Origin: JANJWP01 sp964482035
GTDB lineage: Bacteria > Patescibacteriota > Gracilibacteria > BD1-5 > UBA2023
Length of the DNA stretch: 64,000 bases
Reading direction: 5' to 3'
Assembly (NCBI GenBank): GCA_964482035.1
Contig: CAYZVC010000001.1
Span: 434,001 to 498,000, forward strand
The notes below the pieces were generated by a model, which was given only the letters and a program-made list of their open reading frames with translations, made no database searches and was not told the DNA's origin. Made by a program: the position numbers and the translations under genes. Shown here piece after piece: positions 32,120 through 39,939 of this stretch. The number at the start of each line of letters is the position of its first letter. Positions within the stretch are counted from its first letter, which is position 1.

Positions 32120-33895
32120 ATGGCACCAGCACCGGAGATACTCAAGGAGATAGAATCGCTCGCGACGTCCAAAAACCCGCTCGCGGTTTTGTTTTCCATC
32201 GCGAAGATCCGCGAGACCGTCCTCGAACTCGGCGATTCGCTCATCAATTCCATCGAGACGAGTTACTATGACGATACCGCGAAGCGTTTCGTTGAAGTTA
32301 CCGACAAGTACCGCGAAGCCGGGTTCTATAAGATTACCTACGCGCATTACCTCGATTCCGGGAAATTCGCGGAACAGAAGGCGTATCTCGATAGGTATTT
32401 CGAAGAAAGCTACAGCCGTGACCCGGATTTCTTCTTCTTCGTCCTCGACAAGCATCCGCTTTTCCATACCCAGTTCGAATGTCTCAAGGCGTTCGCCGCG
32501 GACGAAAACGTCGGAAAAAAATATTCTGAATTGCCAACTTCGGAAGAAAAGGCGAAGTTCCTTATCGGCCTGTGCGAAGACAAATCCGTCGTTCGCGACG
32601 TATCCGCCATGCCGCTGTTCCAGGGGTTATTCGACCGCTTCGCCGAGTTTCCGTTTTCTTCGCATCCGGAATTCTCCTCGAACCGCGAACGCACGGGACG
32701 CAGCGGACGTATCGTGGCGAGGGACCTTTTCTTCGCGAGCCTACGCGGCGTGGAAAGCGAAATCGGAAACGAATATCTCGATTTTTGGTCGAAGTCTTTC
32801 GTTCACACCGCGTTCGTCCGCGACGAACTCATCGACCTCCTTCCGAACGACGACGTTCTCGACTGCTTCGCTTTCCTCAGATCGAAGTTCCTCAAGGCGC
32901 CCAAATACAACATCGCGCTCACGAGCGGCAACGCGTATCAGAAGCTCATCGACCGCGCCCGAGCGATTTCGAAATCCGACGTAACTTCCAAATTGAAATT
33001 CGTAGCGGAAATAGACGAAGCGATGGGGGAAAACCCCATTTACCGCGAACGTTTTCTCAACGTGTTGCGCAAAGGAATCGTATACGACAATTCCATCGAC
33101 CTCGTGGATGTTCTTTTCTGAATTTCGTTCCTCGGCCGCGAAGCTTTCTATGAAATCAAGCGCCGCACGGCATTGGTAACGGGTGCGGAAAATTCTCCGA
33201 TCGATTTCCCCCATCTTGAGAACGTCAAGGCGCTCGCCATGCTTTTGGACGGTTCTTTCCTCATGCGGCTCGTACGTCCGTTCCTTATCGAAAGGCTGTC
33301 CGCGATGTTCAATAAGAAGGCCGATCCGTACTACTTCGTAAAATTCCTCCTGACCATCCATTCGGCGAAGAATTACAAGGAGTACAAGATCATGTCCCGC
33401 TTTTTCGTGGCGCTCGAGGCACACTCGAAAACCGGAATCTACGGCGCCTCGCTCAGATTCCTCCAGTTCGGATGGATGTACTCCGCGATCGCGGTCATGT
33501 TTTTCGTGGCTCCGCTTGGGACGTTCGCATCCGTCCTCGGACTCGCGTTCGCCAAATCATTCCGTAGGTTTTTCGAAAAGAAATACCCGGAAATGGCGTT
33601 GAATTCGAACTTCCAATTCACCGGATTCCTCACCGTTTTCGCCGTCGTATCGGCAACCTTCGGACTGACGTTCGCCAGGGCAGACAACGTGTCTATCGTG
33701 TACTCCAATTTCCACACCGCCATCAACGCCGTATCGATGGTAGCGAGCGAATCCACCACGCTCATCGCGGAAGGAATTTCCGCAAAAACGAGTGCCGTCG
33801 AAGTCGGGGAAGGGGAGGGGAAGTACATGAAATCCCCCCTCGAGACCATCGACTACGTAAACGGAAAGACCTACGAGAAAATCAGAAAGGAATAG
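32120..33895 (+). CDS. Large protein with C-terminal membrane segments, function unknown
   Basis: 591 residues, one TGA Gly codon near residue 334. The first 450 residues are soluble and mostly helical, with many aromatic residues (DPDFFFFVLDKHPLFHTQFE). Two hydrophobic segments lie near the C-terminus (MYSAIAVMFFVAPLGTFASV; TGFLTVFAVVSATFGLTFA), followed by a charged tail. I do not recognise a family. It is flanked by terminators on both sides, so it forms its own unit. Confidence 0.7.
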
Positions 33896-33918
33896 GCAGG
33901 GATTTTCGGACTCATATG

Positions 33919-33957
33919 AAAAATCGGACCGACCGAGAGGGGAGTCCGATTTTTTAT
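33919..33957 (+). terminator. Rho-independent terminator
   Basis: AAAAATCGGAC and GTCCGATTTTT arms with a 14-base loop, followed by more T. Confidence 0.75.
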
Positions 33958-33994
33958 TTCACCTTCGAAGCATTCGAAGCACGTAAAATAAAAC

Positions 33995-34031
33995 TTGATT
34001 CATATAGTAGAATCATTACTATGCATATAGT
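33995..34031 (+). promoter_or_regulatory. Promoter with built-in operator before the AbiEi-like gene
   Basis: TTGATT (33995-34000), 16-base spacer, TACTAT. An inverted repeat ATAGTA-N7-TACTAT (34004-34009 and 34017-34022) covers the spacer and the -10. The octamer CATATAGT occurs twice in direct orientation, at 34001 and 34024, 23 bases apart. This layout suits autorepression by the gene product. Confidence 0.5.
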
Positions 34032-34066
34032 TAGTTATTCCCTATAAATAGACACTTTCGACGATT

Positions 34067-34861
34067 ATGGACATGCACAAAATCGTAAAGAAAATGTCTA
34101 GGAAGAGTTCGAAAGCGTTCGATTTGTCCGACCTTGCCGAGTACGTGGATCCCGAGTTTTCCAAAGGAGAAGCGGGGAAGTCCGCCACCTATAAACTCGC
34201 TTACCGTCTCAAGTCCGCAGGAGTGCTCGCTCCGATAAGAAACGGTCTGTACCTCTTGGTCGACGAGTCAGAACGGGACGGTGGTTTCAATGAAATCCGT
34301 GCCGTAGAAAACTCGTATTGGAAGATCGTAAAGAAGCTCGTTACGAAAAACTGTGGTTCGGATTACGTGGTCGCGGGCCCGAAATCACTGGAAATCCGCA
34401 TGCGCGACCTATCAATTCCAAGTACGCTCATTGTATATACAAAGGATTACTCGGGAATTCTTACAGTAACCGAGGGGCACAAGGTCGTTTTTAAGACCGC
34501 GAAGACGGGAGCGAAGACCGGAAGGACGAACGCGTTCCCATATTTTTCCGGATTGGCCGAAACGGTCGACATCGAGGGAACCAAATTCAAAACCGCAGGA
34601 ATCGAACACGCGATCCTCGATACGCTCACGGTCCACAAAGGCATTTCGACGACCGACGAATACGTCGTTTCAAAGTTCCTTTCCAAATATCCCAAAGCCA
34701 TCCGGCGCGAAGTCTTAGGAAAACTCGTCAGCTGCAAGTACCTTACGGCCGTAAACAGGCTGCGTGAAATCGCACGCGACAAACGGTATTCGGACGCTTA
34801 CGAAAAAGCCCTCGACGTTGTGAAACGCGAGGGCGGGAACTGCTTCGTAACCGGTATTTAA
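34067..34861 (+). CDS. AbiEi-like antitoxin/winged-helix regulator, orphan
   Basis: 264 residues. The N-terminus is helical with a winged-helix feel and the pattern LKSAGVLAPIRNGLYLLV, typical of AbiEi and related regulators of type IV toxin-antitoxin and phage-defence systems. The middle contains VVAGPKSLEI and IEHAILDTL. No AbiEii nucleotidyltransferase partner is adjacent: the next gene is the Xer recombinase on the other strand. No TGA codons, and the upstream DNA is very AT-rich compared with the surroundings, which suggests acquisition next to dif. Confidence 0.55.
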   Translation: MDMHKIVKKMSRKSSKAFDLSDLAEYVDPEFSKGEAGKSATYKLAYRLKSAGVLAPIRNGLYLLVDESERDGGFNEIRAVENSYWKIVKKLVTKNCGSDYVVAGPKSLEIRMRDLSIPSTLIVYTKDYSGILTVTEGHKVVFKTAKTGAKTGRTNAFPYFSGLAETVDIEGTKFKTAGIEHAILDTLTVHKGISTTDEYVVSKFLSKYPKAIRREVLGKLVSCKYLTAVNRLREIARDKRYSDAYEKALDVVKREGGNCFVTGI

Positions 34862-34885
34862 GTACCTCTGAGTCCTTTGCGGAAA

Positions 34886-36001
34886 CTAGGCTTCCGAGTG
34901 GAATTTTCCATGGATTTCCTTCAACCTGGGGTTGGTGACGTGGGTATATACCTGGGTGGTAGTAATCGACGAATGCCCGAGAAGTTCCTGGATGGCCCTG
35001 ATGTCCGCGCCGTTGGTAAGCAGCGTGGTGGCGAACGAATGCCTGAGCGTATGGGCCGAAACGTCCTTTACGATACCGGCCTGGAGGGCACGCTTGGAGA
35101 CCGTGGTCGTTATGAAGTTGCGCGACAGCCTGACGTCGTCGGATTCGAGCGCCTTTTTTTTAGCCGTTCAAATTTTGGAACCGAGCGATTTTTCCAGTTC
35201 CTGATTTACGGAATTCCAGTCTTCGTCCTTCGGTTTTTTGAGATAGTCGGGTCAGTAGTTATGCCGGATAAAGAGCGGAGCGAAGTCGTCATGACGGGCT
35301 TCGAGATACTCTGAAATCCTGCTCGCCGCACGTTCCGTAAGATACACCACGCGAACCTTTCCGCCTTTTCCGCGAACGGCGAATTCGCGGGTTTCGAAAT
35401 TGATACGGTCTCGGTCGAGACTGGTAAGTTCGGAGATGCGGAGGCCGGTCGAATAGATGCACTCGAGAATCGCGAGGTCACGTTTATCCTGGATGTCCGG
35501 TCAAGAACAAGTGTTAAAAAGACGCTCGACCTCTTCGACTTCCAAAAAAGTTACGTGGCGATCGCGTCGTTTCGCGAGTTCTACGGTCGTGGGATCTATC
35601 GAAGACTCGCCGCGCTTCTTCAGGAATTTCAAAAACGACCGAATGGAAACCATATAGGCGTTGGCCGTAGACGTGGAAAGTCATTTTTGGACCAAAAAAA
35701 CGCGAAAACCGTCTAAATCGGCCATAGCGACGTTTTCGGTGGTCGCACGACTCTGCGTAAGCAAATATTCACGAACGCGCGTTTTTGAGGCCTTTTTTTC
35801 GGTCGTTTTCGGGGTACGGTAGAAGGCGAGTCGAAAATCCGTCGGGCCGTCCTCAAAAATTTCCAATTCGGGTTCGAGGTAGCGGAGAAGTTCCGAAAGA
35901 TGGAACGCGTACTGTTCGACGGTACGTTCCGAAGCTTGCTTATGGATTCGAAGGTACGTAATGAACGAATCTATCGAACGTGCGAAATTTTCTCAAAACA
36001 T
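34886..36001 (-). CDS. xerC/D: Xer-type tyrosine recombinase
   Basis: 371 residues, joined across four TGA Gly codons. An N-terminal SAM-like DNA-binding domain is followed by a catalytic domain with all expected residues: Arg in [12 protein letters not shown], Lys in VRGKGGKVR, His and Arg in [10 protein letters not shown], His in LLGHSSI, and nucleophile Tyr in QVYTHV. It lies 33 bases from a dif-like site and is the only Xer in the window, consistent with a single-recombinase chromosome-dimer resolution system. It is about 70 residues longer than typical XerC/D, with an insertion between the Lys and His motifs (about residues 245-290). Start ATG 35999-36001. Confidence 0.92.
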
Positions 36002-36034
36002 GGAAAGCGGGGGATGGAAACCTTGATATCCACT

Positions 36035-36062
36035 ACTTAACATAATGTAAGTTATGTTAAGC
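36035..36062 (+). other. dif: dif-like chromosome dimer resolution site
   Basis: Two 11-base arms, ACTTAACATAA and TTATGTTAAGC, around a six-base centre TGTAAG. CTTAACATAA and TTATGTTAAG are perfect inverted copies. The right arm matches the E. coli XerD arm (TTATGTTAAAT) in its first nine bases, and the centre with inner left-arm end (CATAATGTA) is identical to E. coli dif. The 11-6-11 layout is that of Xer sites. It stands 33 bases upstream of the Xer gene. Confidence 0.85.
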
Positions 36063-36140
36063 GTTTATACGATAATATTTCGAATTCAAGAAAAATCAAA
36101 CGGTAAGCGCGATTCTGGTTCTCGGAACGTTCTTGGCATT

Positions 36141-36168
36141 TTGACAAATCAAGTCTCTTGCGTATGGT
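36141..36168 (+). promoter_or_regulatory. Promoter of the site-2 protease gene
   Basis: TTGACA, 16-base spacer, TATGGT; GGAGG stands six bases before the ATG at 36205. Confidence 0.5.
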
Positions 36169-36204
36169 CAGTCGGTCAATAAAAACACAATCTGGAGGTT
36201 CCAA

Positions 36205-36957
36205 ATGGAACATGCGTTGGTCATCGCGATTTTCACGCTCTGTATCGTCATTCATGAATTCGGACACTATCTCGCCGCAAAAGCCGTCGGAATTCCGATA
36301 GAACGGTTCGGTATCGGCTTCGGTCCGTCTCTCGTCAAATGGACGATGTTCGATACCGAATTCCGCATCTCCCCCCTGCTTCTGGGCGGATACGTAAAGC
36401 CGGCCGTGGACGACGAAACGATAAGAAGGGTCGTCAGCAAACCGAAAAGGCTCTTGTTTTACATCAGTGGACCGCTTGCCAATGCGGTTTCACCGATAAT
36501 CCTCTTCATGTTGGCGGCTCTGTGGTTCAAGGGATTCTCATATGAGGTTTTAGAAATTCCCGGAAAAATACTCCAACTCACGGTGGACATGTTTTCACAG
36601 GCCATGAATTCTTCCGAGAGTCCGGAACTCGCAGGACCGGTCGGAATTGTAAACGAAGGCGCTTCGTTCATGAAAACATGGATGGGCGCAGCCATTTTTT
36701 TCTACGTCATAAGCGTCAATTTGGCAATTATGAACCTCTTGCCCCTCCCCATTCTTGACGGAGGACGGATCGTCATGATGCTCATGGAAAATTTCAAGTT
36801 CTGGAAATACGTAGAAACTCCCGCCCTGGTCCTCAGCGTCGTATTCATGCTTGGACTTACGGTATACGTCACGTACGCGGACATCGTAAAGATCGTCTCG
36901 TGATGAACGTGCAAAAATGAAACTCCCCGGACTAATCCGGGGAGTTTTTTAAATTAG
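36205..36957 (+). CDS. Site-2 protease family (M50) intramembrane metalloprotease
   Basis: The zinc motif HEFGH lies near residue 22, the second ligand motif is NLLPLPILDGGR near residue 185, and four or more membrane segments surround them. There is no PDZ domain, so it is a minimal M50 protein of about 232 residues. It cuts membrane-bound regulators or signal peptides. The natural-looking end (VKIVS) is followed by TGA TGA (36901-36906). With TGA = Gly the frame goes on for 18 residues (GGTCKNETPRTNPGSFLN), right through the terminator hairpin, to TAG 36955-36957. No other TGA occurs in the gene. The coordinates here follow code 25; the real end may be 36903. Confidence 0.85.
36921..36950. 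terminator. Bidirectional terminator between the site-2 protease gene and lexA
   Basis: AACTCCCCGGA-CTAA-TCCGGGGAGTT stem followed by T's on the plus strand; A's on the left are weaker. Confidence 0.85.
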
Positions 36958-37592
36958 GAAAAATCGTACACGTCGACGACTTTGCCGTTTATGGAAAAAT
37001 GATCGGATCCCGAGAGTACCAACGGAGAATGTGAAACGTCGTTGGATTCGGGCACCAGGTAGAGCGACTCCCCTGCCATCTTCACCTTTTTGAGCGTGGC
37101 GGCGCCGTCTACGATGCAAAGGTACGCGGCGTTCGGATCGTCGACCGTGCGGTACGAAGAGTCGATAAGTGCCACGGTGCCGTCGGCAAGGGGCTTCCCT
37201 TTCACGAGAAAACGGTTCATCGAGGTTCCATGGACGCGGACGCAGAAGTATTTCTTCTCATCGGCACCGATGATACTCTTGGAAACCATGATGGTTCCGA
37301 CGTCGGTTTCGTCAGCGAACGCAAGCGGACGGCCGGCGTTGGCGAAGCCGAGAATCGGAATCGGAATCGCGAGCTGGGACGCGGTAATGCGTTCGCCGAG
37401 GCGGATGGAGCGGTATCCCCTCCCCTTGGATATGTACCCCTTATTGTCGAGATACTCGAGAAATTGAACGACCGAATGCTTGCTCCGGACGCCCAACTCG
37501 ATTTGAATTTCTTCGAGCGTCGGCGACATTCCGTGTTCGCGTATGTACTTGGTGACGATATCGAGCACCCGCTGCTGCTTGTCGGTAAGCAT
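36954..37592 (-). CDS. lexA: LexA-type SOS repressor
   Basis: 212 residues. The N-terminal winged helix (DKQQRVLDIVTKYIREHGMSPTLEEI and a GVRSKHSVVQFLEYL recognition region) is typical of LexA. The cleavage region holds FANAGRP with the Ala-Gly bond. The S24 protease has the catalytic Ser in VHGTSMNRF and the Lys in GAATLKKVK. It represses DNA-damage genes and cuts itself when RecA is active. No TGA codons; stop TAA. A five-base inverted repeat upstream may be its own box. Confidence 0.93.
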   Translation of the reverse strand: MLTDKQQRVLDIVTKYIREHGMSPTLEEIQIELGVRSKHSVVQFLEYLDNKGYISKGRGYRSIRLGERITASQLAIPIPILGFANAGRPLAFADETDVGTIMVSKSIIGADEKKYFCVRVHGTSMNRFLVKGKPLADGTVALIDSSYRTVDDPNAAYLCIVDGAATLKKVKMAGESLYLVPESNDVSHSPLVLSGSDHFSINGKVVDVYDFS

Positions 37593-37611
37593 GGGAAAAA
37601 TCGGTTATTAA

Positions 37612-37631
37612 TCCGTCTTCTTATGTACGGA
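37612..37631 (-). promoter_or_regulatory. Candidate LexA operator
   Basis: Inverted repeat TCCGT-N10-ACGGA lies 20-39 bases upstream of the lexA start, where a self-regulating site would be. With arms of only five bases and no second copy seen, this is weak. Confidence 0.3.
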
Positions 37632-37801
37632 GTATATATGGATTTTATGGAATTCAAGACTTTTTCATACGAATCGCTTGCTTTTAGCATTCGTTGAATA
37701 CTATCACAACCCCGCGAGGCATGCCGAGCGTGGAACAAAAAATGTATACGGTCGTCAAACGCCGGGTCAAAATTCCAAACAAACAGGAAAAGGAGTCCGT
37801 A

Positions 37802-37957
37802 ATGGGACAACGCATCATGAAGGCCATCCGTGGCATCGCGCGCAAGCGCAACGAGCGTAAGCAAGCCCGCACGCAGGCACAAATGCGCACAGAAGAAGCC
37901 GAACTGGCGGACCGCATGATCGGTCTCTCCGGGTACGTGCCGCACCTGCCGGAATAA
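37802..37957 (+). CDS. Small very basic protein (51 residues)
   Basis: AAAGGAG lies five bases before ATG 37802, and a strong terminator follows the TAA, so it is very likely translated. The first 30 residues are packed with Arg, Lys and Gln (KAIRGIARKRNERKQARTQAQ), followed by a short acidic helix and LSGYVPHLPE. It could bind nucleic acid or ribosomes, but nothing specific can be named. No TGA codons. Confidence 0.65.
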   Translation: MGQRIMKAIRGIARKRNERKQARTQAQMRTEEAELADRMIGLSGYVPHLPE

Positions 37958-37968
37958 ATCCGGCAGCA

Positions 37969-37996
37969 AAACCCCCCTCTCACGAGGGGGGTTTTT
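37969..37996. terminator. Bidirectional terminator
   Basis: AAAACCCCCCT-CTCACG-AGGGGGGTTTTT between the small basic gene and mltG. Confidence 0.9.
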
Positions 37997-37997
37997 C

Positions 37998-39050
37998 TTA
38001 TCTCAAATATTTCGACTTGTTCGCGTTATGCTGCGCAGCGGTATTCGCGAAGTGGATGACTCCGTCGGAATCGTGGAGATAATAACACGCGGTTCATTCC
38101 GGATTCCTCGCGGCGACGAAGCTGTCGTCCGTGGGATTGGAAATCGGGGTCGGGGGCAATCCGGCGTGCTTCCTCGTGTTGTACTCGGTATCTTCGTCCA
38201 AGTGGTTAACGATGAACGACGGAGTGCATTCTTTGCTCGTAATGGCGTACGGGTAGCAGAACGTCGCGTCGGCCCCGATGGTCTTGCCCGTATCCGCGCA
38301 ATCCCCGTCGATACGTCGCTGAAGTACTCAGGCGACCTTCGCCTTATTGGCTACGGAGCGTTCCTCCTTCTCGACGATGGAAGCGAGATTGAGCGTATCG
38401 TAAAACGAGGACGCGAGATCCTTGTGCTTCGAATATATCTTCTTGTCGAAATTCGAAAGGGCCTTCGAGAGAATACTCGTAACGCTCGCCGCCGGGCGGA
38501 CTTGGTAGGTATCCGGATACAGGAATCACTCTACGGTCTTGCGCCCCTTCAGGAACGGGTACGCATCCTGGAGATACCTGAAGTCTTCGTCGGAAATCGA
38601 AGAAACCTGCCCCTTCTCGATCATCCCCATGTCCGCGAGGTACGCGTCGATGTCGTAGACCGTCCAACCGGGAAGGAAAGTGACGGTCACGTCCTTCGTT
38701 TGGGGATTCGGCAACACTTTGACAAAGACCTGCTCGAAGGTCATGGGAGTCTCGATTCGGTAAGTACCTACTTGGACGGTCACCTCGGGCGCGAAGTACT
38801 TGAGGTAAAGTTTCGACCTCCATCCGGTATCGAGTTTGAGCTTTTTCGGAAGCGAAGAAACCGTCTCCCCTTTCGTAATGGAGAACGCCATGTTCTTCAC
38901 CGGCGTCGCGCCGAAAGTCGAGACGTACCAGTACGCTCCGCCGAAAAGGACGGCGATAATGACGAGCGTTCGAAGAAAAGAACCGAAAAACCCGGAGGAA
39001 TTCCGGGGGTCGGAGTCGTTCGATATCCTTCTTCTTCGGTATCCTTCCAT
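37998..39050 (-). CDS. mltG: Endolytic murein transglycosylase, MltG/YceG family
   Basis: 350 residues. One N-terminal membrane helix (FLRTLVIIAVLFGGAYWYV) anchors it. The LysM-like part (FSITKGETVSSL) is followed by VTFLPGWTVYDIDAYL and, after a TGA Gly, FLYPDTYQV. The catalytic domain has ASIVEKEE with the active-site Glu, EYNTRKHAGLPPTPISNP and a C-terminal YYLHDSDGVIHFA. It cuts nascent glycan strands outside the membrane. Two TGA Gly codons. The start is eight bases after the stop of the upstream coiled-coil gene. Confidence 0.9.
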
Positions 39051-39057
39051 GACGTTG

Positions 39058-39501
39058 CTATTTACGGTTCGTACGCACGGAACCTGACGCGGAAGCGCCG
39101 GTGGAGGTCTTTCAAGTTCAAGAAACCGAGGTACCGGAAAGCGTAGTGAGATCCGATACGTTGCTCTTGAGCTCTTCGATGGCTCCTGCGGTCTTCTGAA
39201 CGGAGTCTACCACTTTTTTCGTCTGGTTCACCTTGGTTTCGATAGTGGATTTCGTCGTTTCTACCACGTCGCGGGCCTGGTTGACGGTACCCTGGAATTC
39301 GCCGAGATATCCGCCTGAACCCGAGTCGAGATTCATCTTGATGTCCTGAGCGCCGCCGCTCTTGGCTTCACGGAGAATGACGTTGAATTGTTTGATTCCG
39401 AAAACGTCGCCAAGTTCGTCGGCCTTTTGCGGTTGGAAGAATACTGCGAGAACGTAGAGGGTCGCCACGAGGACGAAACTCCAGAGGATGCGTGCGATCA
39501 T
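39058..39501 (-). CDS. Membrane-anchored coiled-coil protein
   Basis: 147 residues. One N-terminal membrane segment (ARILWSFVLVATLYVLAVFF) is followed by a long region of Thr/Val/Lys heptad-like sequence (VNQARDVVETTKSTIETKVNQTKKVV). Two TGA Gly codons occur near the end, and the tail is rich in Ser/Thr/Gly. Not recognised. It lies between a zinc-ribbon gene and mltG with almost no gaps, so the three form an operon and may act together in envelope growth. Confidence 0.65.
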
Positions 39502-39502
39502 A

Positions 39503-39853
39503 TTAGTTGAACAAATCTTTTACGGATGCGGATTTCTTAAGGCTTTCACGGATGGCGAGAATGTCGGAATCCTTGATGGAATCGGCATCGCTCCCCTTCC
39601 CCATCGAATTTTTGAGATTTTCGAAAAAGGCGTGCGCTTCGCGGTTGGCAGGCCCTCCGGGAGGAAGCATGTTCACTTCGGCCTTCACTACGCCGACGGT
39701 CTGGCAGTGCGGACACGTGATTTCGAGATTGAGGGCGTTTCATGCCGTACCGAGGACGTGGATGTCCTTATCGGTAGCGCGGGACGAACAATTGCGGCAA
39801 ACGTAGCCGGAAAGGGTCGCGTCGACGATGCTCTTCAAAATGAGGTAGTTCAT
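39503..39853 (-). CDS. Zinc-ribbon protein of unknown function
   Basis: 116 residues with one TGA Gly. Two CxxC pairs are visible, VCRNCSS (about residues 19-22) and TCPHCQT (about 47-50), a typical zinc ribbon. The C-terminal half is helical (AHAFFENLKNSM, ILAIRESLKKSASVK). It could be a nucleic-acid or protein-binding adaptor. Its stop is one base from the start of the coiled-coil gene, first of the three-gene unit with mltG. Confidence 0.65.
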
Positions 39854-39894
39854 GGAACGGATCGGTTACGTTCTTTCTTCCATCTTACTCCAAA

Positions 39895-39926
39895 ATGCCG
39901 TTTCGCGCAAATGGGCGAAACGGCAT
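39895..39926 (-). terminator. Terminator of the giant pilin gene
   Basis: 12 bp perfect stem ATGCCGTTTCGC / GCGAAACGGCAT; on the minus strand it is followed by a short TTTT. Confidence 0.7.
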
Positions 39927-39939
39927 GGGCACCGGAGCG

